From Escarpia spicata (taxonomy: Eukaryota > Annelida > Polychaeta > Sabellida > Siboglinidae): a DNA stretch of 64,000 bases. The stretch lies in assembly GCA_963995525.1 (NCBI GenBank), contig OZ023208.1:22762120-22826119 (forward strand), given 5' to 3'. Numbering within the stretch: position 1 is the first letter of the stretch; each line of letters opens with the position of its first letter. The notes under the pieces were generated by a model that had not been told where the DNA came from, made no database searches, and worked only from the letters and a program-made list of their open reading frames with translations. The position numbers and the translations under genes are program-made. This document shows, one piece after another, positions 11,143-21,810 of the stretch.

Positions 11143-11815
11143 TTACCTTTGGTGTTTCAAGCTGATCCCTGTCATTATTCATGCCACTATCTAAAAGGTG
11201 TAACTTTGGCATCCCAAACTGATCCTCGTTGTTATTCATCCTTTTATCTACAAGGTGTAACTTTGGCATCCCAAACTGATCCTCGTTGTTATTCATCCCT
11301 TTATCTACAAGGTGTAACTTTGGCATCCCAAACTGATCCTCGTTGTTATTCATCCCTTTATCTACAAGGTGTAACTTTGGCATCCCAAACTGATCCTCGT
11401 TGTTATTCATCCCTTTATCTACAAGGTGTAACTTTGGCATCCCAAACTGATCCTCGTTGTTATTCATCCCTTTATCTACAAGGTGTAACTTTGGCATCCC
11501 AAACTGATCCTCGTTGTTATTCATCCCTTTATCTACAAGGTGTAACTTTGGCATCCCAAACTGATCCTCATTGTTATTCATCCCTTTATCTACAAGGTGT
11601 AACTTTGGCATCCCAAACTGATCCTTGTAGTTATTCATCCCTTTATCTACAAGGTGTACCTTCGGTGTCCCAAACTGATCCCCGTTGTTATTCATCCCTT
11701 TATCTACAAGGTGTACCTTTGGCATCCCAAGCTGATCCCTGTTGTTATTCATCCCTTTAGTTACAAGGCCTACCTTTGGCGTCCCAAGCTGATCCCCGTT
11801 GTTATTCATCCCGTT
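11143..11815. repeat. 57-bp minisatellite, proximal block, overlapping an exon end
   Basis: About 12 copies of the 57-bp unit. The copy nearest the kinase exon includes the exon's last 39 bases (13 codons, GMNNNGDQLGTPK) and its donor CCAAAG|GTAGGC. The next two copies keep CCAAAG|GTACAC or CGAAG|GTACAC, and further copies have changed to CCAAAGTTACAC, losing the in-phase donor. Confidence 0.9.
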
Positions 11816-11958
11816 TTTCTCTGGGGGTTTTGTCTCCATCATTGTCACATTGTTTGGAGCGTCTTTTCCCGGCATCTCAGTGAGCGGTAGCCATGTATCA
11901 CTCTTTGACACATCCCCTAAAACATCACCAACAATCATCTCAAGTTTTGCTACTTCCC
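11774..11958 (-). CDS. Kinase gene: tail exon with copied donor sites
   Basis: From the acceptor ATGACATTTTAG the exon begins with two bases that complete a codon with the G left by exon 13321-13203. It encodes GEVAKLEMIVGDVL, then GDVSKSDTWLPLTEMPGK, and ends in NNNGDQLGTPK before GTAGGC, in phase 0. A second acceptor, TGTTTTAG before 11916, is 42 bases downstream and in the same phase, so exons of 185 or 143 bases would both keep frame. Its last 13 codons are part of the 57-bp tandem unit. Confidence 0.7.
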
Positions 11959-12084
11959 CTAAAATGTCATAAATGAATCATATCAAGTTTTGAAACCGTC
12001 TTTAAACAGTCATGATGTAATTATGTCACTCACTGGTCCAGATAAAAGCCATGTTGCAATCACACATTCATATTTCCCCCCCTC

Positions 12085-13118
12085 GTGCATATAGTAGCTA
12101 TAGTATGAACTGTGCAAGTAATAGCTACAGTATGAACTGTGCAAGTAATAGCTACAGTATGAACTGTGCAAGTAGTAACTACAGTATGAACTATGCAAGT
12201 AGTAACTACAGTATGAACTGTGCAAGTAGTAGCTATAGTACGAACTGTGCAAGTAGTAGCTACAGTACGAACTGTGCAAGTAGTAGCTATAGTATGAACT
12301 GTGCAAGTAGTAGCAACGGTATGAACTGTGCAAGTAGTAGCTACATTATGAACTGTGCAAGTAGTAACTACAGTATGAACTGTGTAAGTAGTAGTTACAA
12401 TATTAACTGTGCAAGTAGTAGCTACAGCATGCACTGTTCAAGTAGTAGCTACAGCATGCACTGAGCAAGTAGTAGCTACAGTATGCACTGAGCAAGTAGT
12501 AGCTACAGTATGCACTGAGCAAGTAGTAGCTACAGTATGCACTGAGCAAGTAGTAGCTACAGTATGCACTGTGCAAGAAGTACCTACAGTATGCACTAAT
12601 CAAGTAGTATCTACACTATGCACTAATCAAGTAGTAGCTACAGTATGCATTGTGCAAGTAGTAGCTACAGTATGCACTGAGCAAGTAGTAGCTACAGTAT
12701 GCACTGTGCAAGAAGTACCTACAGTATGCACTAATCAAGTAGTATCTACACTATGCACTAATCAAGTAGTAGCTACAGTATGCATTGTGCAAGTAGTAGC
12801 TACAGCATGCACTGAGCAAGTAGTAGCTACAGTATGCACTGAGCAAGTAGTAGCTACAGTATGCACTGAGCAAGTAGTAGCTACAGTATGCACTGAGCAA
12901 GTAGTAGCTACAGTATGCACTGTGCAAGAAGTACCTACAGTATGCACTAATCAAGTAGTATCTACACTATGCACTAAGCAAGTAGTAGCTACAGTATGCA
13001 TTGTGCAAGTAGTAGCTACAGTATGCACTAATCAAGTAGTATCTACAATATGCACTAATCAAGTAGTAGCTACAGTATGCACTAAGCAAGTAGTATCTAC
13101 AGTATGCACAATATGAAC
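12085..13118. repeat. 27-bp minisatellite (GTAGTAGCTACAGTATG type)
   Basis: About 38 copies of a 27-bp unit containing AAGTAGTAGCTACAGTATG, in sub-families (AACTGTGC, CACTGAGC and CACTAATC endings) that recur in blocks. It lies in the kinase intron between 13203 and 11958. The unit length and lack of stops give long open frames on both strands, which I consider accidental. Confidence 0.9.
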
Positions 13119-13202
13119 TCAGCAAGTAATAACAATTAGTAAAAATTTAGTATATTAATACATAGATTAAATGCTAGTCAATACCACTATAAATAATCAT
13201 AC

Positions 13203-13321
13203 CTGTTTTCTTGTCAGTCACATGACCAACAAGTCTACTGCTGCCATTGGCTGGTTGTTCTGCCTCCTGCCACTGGCTCGTGTCAGAGTCATGAGCTGTT
13301 GTGACAGGTTCCTTTTGTCTT
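13203..13321 (-). CDS. Kinase gene: tail exon
   Basis: The 119-bp segment begins after TATTCGCAG and ends at AAAACAG|GTATG. Only one frame is open. It needs two bases from upstream, which the exon 15647-14149 supplies, and leaves one base that fits the next exon. It encodes RQKEPVTTAHDSDTSQWQE and then PANGSSRLVGHVTDKKT. Matching phase on both sides is the main evidence. Confidence 0.75.
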
Positions 13322-13659
13322 CTGCGAATACATACATTCACAAATAGTTTAGACTAACACATAAACTTTATTATGTAATGTTTACTTATTTACCGAGTCC
13401 ACTAACCCAATGTCAACAAGTGTCAATCAAATCAGAGTCACCATTGTGAAGCAACTGACTTCAACTCTAAGCGATGGCGCCACCCGTCAGATTTGGCTGG
13501 GTCCACGAGATATGTAGCTTAACACAATCAAGTAACATTGGAACATAAATACATTTAGCTTCCATGATACTATCGCAATAGTATCGCAACAGTAATTACA
13601 ATTATCACGATAGTATCACAATAGTAAAACTATCCCCTAATGTTTATGCATAGTTAATC

Positions 13660-13711
13660 TAATCTAAATGTATATATATATATATATTATATACAATATA
13701 TATATACAGGG

Positions 13712-13757
<46 letters not shown>

Positions 13758-14045
13758 TACCTGACTTCAACAACAGCCTAACTCTATTTTGGGAACATGG
13801 GTTTCGGGTAGAAAAAATACAACTTTTTGTGTGGCTGGGGCTAACGTCTCAATCTGGTTTGCCTATTGACTAGCTCAACAGACAGATCGCATTGAGGCAA
13901 AAGCATAATCTTCATCTTAAGTAATGTTTCTCTGCCCAAAACGAAAATTACCAAAATGGAGTTGGGTTATTGGAAGTCAGGTAAATAAAAAATTATATAT
14001 ATATATGTATGTATATATATATGTATATATATATATATATATATG
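13660..14045. repeat. AT dinucleotide tracts flanking unique sequence
   Basis: Two (TA)n microsatellites (about 13668-13755 and 13994-14043) bracket roughly 240 bp of unique sequence inside a kinase intron. The nearby motifs ACAGCCTAACTCTATTTTGG (13770s) and CCAAAATGGAGTTGGG (13950s) are partly inverted, so this may be a small inverted-repeat element with TA-rich ends. Confidence 0.6.
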
Positions 14046-14148
14046 AACATATTATAGCAACATGTTGTATTTTTTAATTCCGATTCCGATATTTAATTGA
14101 CAGCTATTTTCTTGGAGAAACTAGTAGAAAGAGTGGTCTTCCACCCAC

Positions 14149-15647
14149 CTTGTTGACAAAGACCCTGGTCTCGTGTTATCGTCTGTTCTCGTCAATGCCG
14201 ACTTACACACTGGCATTGCACACTCAACAGTGGCGACCCCTGTAGTCCTTTTAGGAGAATTAACAACCAACGAGACACCGGCAGGTGCTGCCACCAAGTT
14301 GTCAGGTAGTTCGTATTTGCTAGAGATGAGACAGTAGTCGTCGTCATCGTATTCGTAATCGTCCTCAATGTCTTTGACACTGGGCACCGTGTCGAACGGG
14401 GCTAATAATGAGGGTTCATGGGGAGTCATTGCCCCCACATGTGGCAACATATATGACCTGTGAGCTGCGCCCTGTTCCTTAGAGAAGCAGGATACGGAGC
14501 GGAAGAGAGAGGAAGGCGAGTGTTCGTCGGGGCTAAAGAAGACATCGAGAGCGTGCGCTCCGACGTGACAGAACTTGACATGTTTCTCTTGGTAGCTGGG
14601 CGAACTCGGACTGAGGCCATGTTTGAGCACGCACTTGGCAGGCAATGCCAGCTTGCCCCTGCCACCCAGACCACCCAACGACAGACTCATCGCCCGCCGC
14701 TTCATCTCACCACTAGATGGCGCTACCAGCGTCGTTGAAGAACTGTCCGATTCACTGTCTTCGGCTGGCACTAGGAAGCGCACAGTCGCAGGTGGCAAAC
14801 AAGGTGCCTTGGGCCTCACGTCGTCACTGGAACTCTTAAAGTGAACAAGTTGAGTCGCACTGCTAGGTAGCTGAGTCGCACTGCTGGGTAGTTGAGTCGC
14901 ACTGCTGGGTAGTTGAGTTGCACTGCTGGGTAGACTGCAGCCACCACTGGCCACTCTATCTTCTTTCCTACACCGGTCTGCCTCTGCCTCACTCAATTGT
15001 TTCACTAGAACGCACCTAGTATCATTTGGTAAGTGTGTACCCGGGTGTGTTGGTAGAATGTGCCTATTATCACTTGGTAAGCGCGTATCACCACACACTG
15101 TTGATGCCATCTCGCCAGACACAATCGGCTGTGACCATGAACTATCTTGCTCTGTCCTTCGCCACAACTTCCCGCTGTCATCACCCTGCGTCAATACACT
15201 AGGTGGCACCACCCTTGACTCGCTAAGTGGATCCATCCTTGACCAGCTCAGTGGCTCTTCCCTCTTCTCCTCCAATGCACTGAGCAGATGTGCTTGCATA
15301 GCTATCTCTGCGTGAACTGTGTTTGGCAGTGGACAGAGAATGCCACGGTCCTCCTCGGCGGAGCTCGTGCTGTAGCTGTCTATGAGACTATCCTCGGGTG
15401 TGGCTTTAGGGGCCATAGAGCAGTTCTTGGGTCTACTCGCCTCGCAGTGCCAATACTGCTTGGGGATGGCCCCGGTTGAGCGGTCAGGTGGTCGAGTCTC
15501 GAGGTCGGCCGAGTGGGCAGTGTGCCGGCGCAGTAGTGACCGGTACGGCAGGAACGACGGCCGCGTCGCTCGCTTCTCCGGCGAGAACGTTGAACGCTGG
15601 GAGGGTGCCTCATGTTGACTGGCATGGCCGCCCCCCGCTGTACAGGG
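14149..15647 (-). CDS. Kinase gene: large Ser/Thr-rich tail exon
   Basis: A 1,499-bp exon starts after CGTGTTGTTTCAG in phase 0 and ends at TCAACAAG|GTGGGT in phase 2. Reading on past that donor would reach a TAG at 14121, but the donor is near-consensus and its phase fits the 13321 exon. The roughly 500 residues are low-complexity and rich in Ser, Thr and Pro. Visible motifs are RRAMSLSLG, an R-x-x-S type site; EKHVKFCHV, which fits the RVxF pattern for PP1 docking; an acidic patch EDDYEYDDDD; and four tandem copies of SSATQLP (14850-14933). Such tails in AMPK-related kinases are usually regulatory; the docking proposals are inference. This is the best-supported long coding segment in the window. 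Confidence 0.85.
14850..14933 (-). repeat. 21-bp coding minisatellite (SSATQLP x4)
   Basis: Four near-identical 21-bp copies lie inside the large tail exon, giving a seven-residue repeat SSATQLP. It shows that the tandem duplication process seen in the introns has also affected coding sequence. Confidence 0.85.
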
Positions 15648-15664
15648 CTGAAACAACACGATAT

Positions 15665-16850
15665 ATGACTATAAACACCACCCACAGCACTAAACACCCT
15701 TCACAGCTCTAATCACAATCCACAGCTCTAAACAACACCATCCACAGCTCTAAATCAAACATTATTCACAGCTCTAAATACAACACCACCCACAGCTCTA
15801 AATGTAACACCATCCACAGCTCTAAATGCAACTTTCACACCCTAAGTACAACACATTCCACAACTCTAAATACAACATCCACAACTCTAAGTAAAATACC
15901 ATCCACAGCTCTAAGCACCATCCACAACTCTAATCACCATCAACAGTTCAAAATCAAACATTATTCACACCTCTAAATGCAACACCATCCACAGCTCTAA
16001 ATGCAACACCACCCACATCTCTAAATGCCACACCACCCACATCTCTAAATGCAACACCATCCACAGCTCTAAATGCAACACCATCCACAGCTCTAAATGC
16101 AACACCATCCACATCTCTAAATGCAACACCATCCACAGCTCTAAATGCAACACCACCCACATCTCTAAATGCAACACCATCCACAGCTCTAAATGCAACA
16201 CCACCCACAGCTCTAAATGCAACACCACCCACATCTCTAAATGCAACACCATCCACAGCTCTAAATGCAACACCACCCACATCTCTAAATGCAACACCAC
16301 CCACATCTCTAAATGCAACACCATCCAGAGCTCTAAATGCAACACCACCCACATCTCTAAATGCAACACCATCCACATCTCTAAATGCAACACCACCCAC
16401 ATCTCTAAATGCCACACCACCCACATCTCTAAATGCAACACCATCCACAGCTCTAAATGCAACACCATCAACAGCTCTAAATGCAACACCATCCACATCT
16501 CTAAATGCAACACCATCCACAGCTCTAAATGCAACACCACCCACATCTCTAAATGCAACACCATCCACAGCTCTAAATGCAAAACCACCCACATCTCTAA
16601 ATGCAACACCACCCACATCTCTAAATGCAACACCATCCAGAGCTCTAAATGCAACACCACCCACATCTCTAAATGCAACACCATCCACAGCTCTAAATGC
16701 AACACCACCCACATCTATAAATGCAACACCATCCACAGCTCTAAATGCAACACCACCCACAGCTCTAAATGCAACACCACCTACATCTCTAAATGCAACA
16801 CCACCCACATCTCTAAATGCAACACCATCCACAGCTCTAAATACAAGCAC
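15665..16850. repeat. 24-bp minisatellite next to a kinase acceptor
   Basis: About 40 good copies of a 24-bp unit containing ACCACCCACATCTCTAAATG (15955-16845), with degenerate copies reaching nearly to the acceptor at 15648. On the - strand each unit reads GGTGTTGCATTTAG|AG, which resembles the real acceptor CGTGTTGTTTCAG. Open frames of 298 and 249 codons result from the unit length, and they lie inside the intron. Confidence 0.9.
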
Positions 16851-17293
16851 ACCTGTGATGCCACTGTGTTTCTGGTGAGAACAAATTATTTTATATCCAT
16901 TTTATTTGTATCAAATTAAGTTCTAAAACATTGGTATATTGTGTAGGCTAGATTTTATGTTAATGATGCCATCAGTATTAGGAGCAAAATGTCATTCAAA
17001 AAGTGTACTGATGCATGTTTGATGTGCAAAGTGTGTTTTTAATAACTAACACTATATTAAAGGATCTGTAAATTTAGTTCTCAACAATTTTCAACTATGA
17101 TAACAACTAAGGGATCATGCTTCGGACCGATGAATATATTGATATCATCATATCAATGTTCACAAACATTCGTCTGAGAGACGGTAGGGAGCTGAGGCCA
17201 GATGAAAGTAATTTGATCTGATATCGGACATCAAAATTCTGAGATGATCTCTAAAAGCCATGTGAAATAGTGAAGTTAGTATGTCCAACTCAC

Positions 17294-17694
17294 CAGAAGA
17301 CTAGTGCCTGTAGTGGAGGTGTGCACTGCAGTCTCACTTTCATGCACCACACCGCTAACGCCATCTGTGGAGCTTGACAAACTGACGGCCCGTGACTTCG
17401 GGATGAGATGATAGTCTGGGTGTGAAAGGTCAAGGGTCAAGTTGAGTTTAGCTGGCGGTACGCGTCTTTGACTGAGAGGAACACACTTAACGGGGCCGTT
17501 TGGAACGTCTTTGGGTTTCTGCGACATCGCAGACGCTGCCGTCAGATGATTCTGTATGTGATTGGTTTGTGGTGCCACGTCTAGGGATCGATCATTAAAC
17601 AGTCCGGTTGTTTCGCTGGTCAGCTTCGTGTGATTGACCAATAGGGAAGGTCGCGGTCTCAAGGAAAGGACGTCTTCTGGCATTGGACCTGCTT
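17294..17694 (-). CDS. Kinase gene: tail exon
   Basis: The exon begins after TGCATGTGTTTCAG with two bases that complete a Glu codon with the single base left by 18467. It ends at CTTCTG|GTGAGT in phase 0, matching the large exon at 15647. It encodes about 133 residues, including AGPMPEDVLSLRPRPSLLVN, AKLNLTLDLSHPDYHLIPKS and SRAVSLSSSTDGVSG. Polar and Ser-rich, with no recognised domain. Phase and splice signals on both sides are good. Confidence 0.8.
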
Positions 17695-17702
17695 CTGAAA
17701 CA

Positions 17703-17920
17703 CATGCAATGAATGCTCCCTGTCATATAGCACACACAACTTACAATGGATGCTCCCTGTCATATAGCACACAACACATACAGGTGTATCCTCACATAAA
17801 ACACAAACACACACACATGTGTGTATGCTCTGTCATACAATGTACAATGCATACAAGTGTATGATCTCGCCATACAGCACATACAATTGTATGCACTCTG
17901 TGACACAACAGGTGTATGTT
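17703..17920. repeat. Degenerate 46-bp repeat upstream of a kinase acceptor
   Basis: Two clear copies containing GCTCCCTGTCATATAGCACA, and several weaker ones, lie immediately upstream (on the - strand) of the acceptor at 17695. Confidence 0.6.
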
Positions 17921-18360
17921 TCCTGTTGTACGGCAGGTAGATTTCTGCTCAATTTTTGCACAATGAAAATAATACCAAAAACAGCTTCAAAACCACTGGT
18001 TCTTTATCTATCTACCACAATGCCAGAAGTAAACCAATGACTTGTTCCTTGCTTGGAAAATGTGTTCCCTAGGGGGCGCTAGTGTTTGGGCTGCTTCCAC
18101 ATACTTAGTGTACTTTTATTCACAAGAGGGCGCCATGTATGCCAGATATGAAATGATGTGTTGTTTTGAATAATTCATAATTGCACCCTGCACCAAACTT
18201 CAACACCTCTACCAATGCCATCTAGTGACCAAGTGTGTGGTAAAGAAAACATCACCAAACTCAGCAATAAAACTTGTATGAAAAGTGTTAAAACAATGCC
18301 ACAAATTACATAAATTTGAACGTAAAGGAAATTAATTTTATGATTACATTAAAAATATGA

Positions 18361-18480
18361 TTCTGGTCACTGTGACCTTTGACTGACCTCTGCTGTATGC
18401 AATTACCTCTGCTGTGTACAATGACCTCTGACTGACCTATGCTGTGTACAATAACCTCTGACTGACCTCTGCTATGTACA
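18361..18480. repeat. 30-bp repeat that copies a splice donor
   Basis: On the - strand the exon end CATTGTACATAGCAGAG|GTC is followed by three further versions (ACAGCATAG|GTCAGT, ACAGCAGAG|GTAATT, ACAGCAGAG|GTCAGT). The last 17 exon bases are part of the unit, so each copy carries a usable-looking donor. Confidence 0.85.
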
Positions 18481-18645
18481 ATGGCTGTGACGGGGATGAA
18501 GCGGTCTGCCGTAGACTTCTTGTTGCCGAGACTGCGGAGACGAGGCACCCTTGCACTGTCGGGGGTCTTCACTGCGTCCTTCGATGCACACTTCTTCATC
18601 GTGTGGTCGCCCTCATTCAAACCTTCAACAGTCACATCAGACGTG
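18467..18645 (-). CDS. Kinase gene: tail exon (acceptor ambiguous)
   Basis: The exon encodes TSDVTVEGLNEGDHTMKK, then VPRLRSLGNKKSTADRF and VTAIVHSR, and ends AGCAGAG|GTCAGT in phase 1, fitting the 17694 exon. The acceptor at 18646 (TTGTTGTTCGTGAG) needs two bases from upstream, which the 20674 exon supplies only if it uses the donor after 20541. An alternative start at 18622 (GTTGAAG) fits the better donor after 20545. I prefer 18645 for its pyrimidine-rich context but cannot settle it. Confidence 0.7.
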
Positions 18646-19039
18646 CTCACGAACAACAAACAACAGTATTAATAATAATATTTCTTTTATAATTATTACA
18701 TACAAAATATTCCATTACAGTTTCAGTTTTACAAATCGTTGTTTTTTGGATGCTACACAATGGTTATTACAAATAAATTAATAACATGTGAAAGCATACA
18801 TACTTAAAATATTGATGTGCTAAAATAGAATTTGTTCTGATGCACATTCACTGCATATGCAAATGTGCCACAGATAAATAGTAATTATTTATATTTAATA
18901 TTATTAAATAACAATTACTACTATTAACTAAACTGATATCTAACTGTGACTACTTACTGCCCTATCATGGATATGTCTCTGCCGAAGTCAAATGTTTCAA
19001 GTAAGTTTAATAAGATTTTTTTTAATGAGACTATGGAGT

Positions 19040-19215
19040 GTGCCATAAACATTCAGAATGTTATGAGACTTTGGAGTAAGTCTTAAGCATTAGGAATGTT
19101 TTATGAGACTTTGGAGTAAGTTGTAAGCATTAGGAATGTTTTGTGAGACTTTGGAGTAAGTTGTAAGCATTAGGAATGTTTTGTGAGACTTTGGAGTAAG
19201 GTTTAAGCATTAGGA
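19040..19215. repeat. 40-bp minisatellite, 4 copies
   Basis: Tandem copies of a 40-bp unit containing TTTGGAGTAAGTTGTAAGCA, spaced exactly 40 bp apart, in a kinase intron. Confidence 0.85.
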
Positions 19216-19674
19216 ATGTTGTATGAGCAAGGTGATGTCAGACAGAAGTCACACAGGAAGCCACACATTGTTGTGCTGTGGGGCGTTAACATGACCAGGA
19301 CACTGCACCTGACAGGTTGTGGCCAACAGCTGTCTCAATACAATAGGGTGGGTATGTTGCCAACTTCACAAGTTCTCACGGCTACACGTGTACACAGCCT
19401 ACATAACCCCCACCCCCAGATACACGGAGTACATTAACTACACCCAATGTGACAGAAGACAGGAAGTGATCAGTTCTTCACTTATTGTACTCATTTCTAA
19501 AGACGCACACTTTCCCAAGTCTTGGTTTCTACTGCTCAGCATTTTCACAAGCTGAGCTTTCTACTGCTCCGACACCGTCTGACTTTGACTGACACACACT
19601 GATACAAACTGACAGACCAACACAGACTGACTTCAACTGACAGTGACTGACACAGACTGACACAGACTGACTTT

Positions 19675-20544
19675 GAATATGAGATACTACAAGACAAACT
19701 TCACCCATTATGAGATACTACAAGACAAACTTCACCCACAATACATGAAATACAAGACAAACTTCACCCACCATATATAAGATACTACAAGACAAACTTG
19801 ATCCACCACATAGGAGATACTACAAGACAAACTTGACCCACCACATATGACATACTACAAGGCAAACTTGACCCACTACACATGTGACATACTACAAGGC
19901 AAACTTCACCCACCACATATGACATACTACAAGGCAAACTTGACCCACCACATATGACATACTACAAGGCAAACTTCACCCACCACATATGACATACTAC
20001 AAGGCAAACTTCATCCACCACATATGACGTATACTACAAGGCAAACTTGACCCACCACATATGACATACTACAAGGCAAACTTCACCCACCACATATGAC
20101 ATACTACAAGGCAAACTTCATCCACCACATATGACATACTACAAGGCAAACTTCACCCACCACATATGACATACTACAAGGCAAACTTCATCCACCACAT
20201 ATGACATACTACAAAGCAAACTTCATCCACCACATAAGAGATACTACAAGACAAACCTGACCCACCACATGAAATACTATACAAGACTAACTTCACCCAC
20301 CACGTGCGATACTACAAAACAAACTTTACCGACTACATATGAGATACTACAAGTCAAACCTCACCCACAATGTATGAGATACTACAAGACAAACTTCACC
20401 CACCATATGAGATATTAAAAGACAAACTTCACCTACCACATGTGAGATGCTACAAGACAATCTTCACCCACCACATGAGATATTACAAGACAAACTTCAC
20501 CCACCATATATGATACGAGATACTACAAGACAAACTTGACCCAC
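19675..20544. repeat. 35-bp minisatellite starting at a kinase donor
   Basis: About 24 copies of a 35-bp unit containing CTACAAGGCAAACTTCACCC. On the - strand the unit reads GGTGGGTGAAGTTTG. The first copy begins at the exon's donor, CTCG|GTGGGTCAAGTTTG, so the intron starts directly with repeat and each copy carries a G|GTGGGT-type donor. Confidence 0.9.
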
Positions 20545-20674
20545 CGAGCTCGAGGCGTTTCTTGTGCAGCAGCATATTGAACATGGCTGACATCTCATCG
20601 GCCTTATTCTCTCGCACGATTTCGTCCAATCGTTTCTTCTTCATGTCCAGCATGATGGACATCTCACTGATGAT
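20545..20674 (-). CDS. Kinase gene: UBA-like segment after the kinase domain
   Basis: After CCCTGTCACAG the exon encodes 43 codons in phase 0: IISEMSIMLDMKKKRLDE, then IVRENKADEMSAMFNMLLHK and KRLEL. A short three-helix UBA-like or autoinhibitory segment directly after the catalytic domain is a family trait of AMPK-related kinases, and the ending KKRLE recalls HUNK. The upstream exon ends in phase 0, matching. Donors after 20545 (G|GTGGGT) or 20541 (G|GTCAAG) are both possible; they differ in phase and decide which acceptor the next exon must use. Confidence 0.85.
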
Positions 20675-20739
20675 CTGTGACAGGGACATTGTGTCACTTT
20701 GACATGACACCACTTTTCACTGGGACGTTATCACATTGT

Positions 20740-21285
20740 CATGACCACTCCTTGTCACAAGAATGTTATTACATAATCAAGACACTCATCGCAAGAACAT
20801 TATCACATCATCATGACACTAATCACAATAACATTATCACATCATCAAGACACTAATCACAATAACATTATCACATCATCAAGACACTAATCACAATAAC
20901 ATTATCACATCATCAAGACACTAATCACAATAACATTATCACATCATCAAGACACTAATCACAATAACATTATCACATCATCAAGACACTAATCACAGTA
21001 ACATTATCACATCATCAAGACACTAATCACAATAACATTATCACATCATCATGACACTAATCACAATAACATGATCACATCATCAAGACACTAATCACAA
21101 TAACATTATCACATCATCAAGACACTAATCACAATAATATTATCACATCATCAAGACACTAATCACAATAACATTATTATATAATCATGATACCAGTCAC
21201 AGGGATGCTATCATATAATCATGACACTATTCAGAAGAATGTTTTCAAATAAACAGGACACCAGTCACAAGAACGTTATCACATA
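20740..21285. repeat. 34-bp minisatellite upstream of a kinase acceptor
   Basis: About 14 copies of a 34-bp unit containing CACTAATCACAATAACATTA. On the - strand the unit reads AATGTTATTGTGATTAG, loosely resembling the real acceptor stretch AATGTCCCTGTCACAG about 65 bp downstream of the array. Confidence 0.9.
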
Positions 21286-21655
21286 ATAATTGATAAAACA
21301 AATATAAAATACACACTTGACACAATACACAAAGAGCGTAACTGACAAGACATGTTTATAATGTAAAGAACTCACAGTGTCTGCAAGATAAATGGCTGAT
21401 TCAAGAAGGTGAAAGACGAGAACAATAAAACCACAACAATTCATCAATCTACACAAGAATGAAACAAAAGAACAACAAAACTACACCAAATCAGCAAATC
21501 TACTTGAATAAGACAATAATACACAACAGTAAACTGAAGAATGTGACAAAAATGTGCATAATCAGATGAAATGAACAGAAATGGAAGACATGAGACAATT
21601 CCAACTGAACTCTTGTGGCCATGCATAGAATAAGGTGCAGGACAAGAGCACTGAC

Positions 21656-21810
21656 CTGATTCCTTAAGTGTTTGTCCTTGGGAAGGGGTATGTGGGTTGT
21701 GAAGGGGTATTTTCCGTTCTTGGTCAGCCAAGCATGGCTGATTAGCTCCGAGAGGGGAATACGTAACTCAGGGTTTGGTTCTATGAGCTGGTGCAAGATG
21801 TTCCTGCAGT
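21656..21810 (-). CDS. Kinase gene: end of the catalytic domain
   Basis: The exon starts after GCCTTGTAG with two bases completing an Asp codon and ends at AATCAG|GTCAGT in phase 0. It encodes CRNILHQLIEPNPELRIPLS, then ELISHAWLTKNGKYPF. The arginine of NPELRI is the conserved subdomain XI residue, and SHAWL marks the end of the C-lobe. Phase matches both neighbours. Confidence 0.9.

Noticed and set aside
12051..13116. Long frames on both strands made of CTEQVVATV or SAYCSYYL repeats
   Set aside because: A 27-bp array without stops. No splice signals or non-repeat coding sequence.
14121..14148. Stop codon at 14121 as the end of the kinase
   Set aside because: A near-consensus donor (AACAAG|GTGGGT) precedes it, and the next exon matches its phase, so the stop is probably intronic.
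15954..16850. Two overlapping - strand frames (FRAVDGVA and LHLEMWVV repeats)
   Set aside because: Both come from one 24-bp array in the intron between exons 17694 and 15647. Two frames open at once is typical of repeats, not genes.
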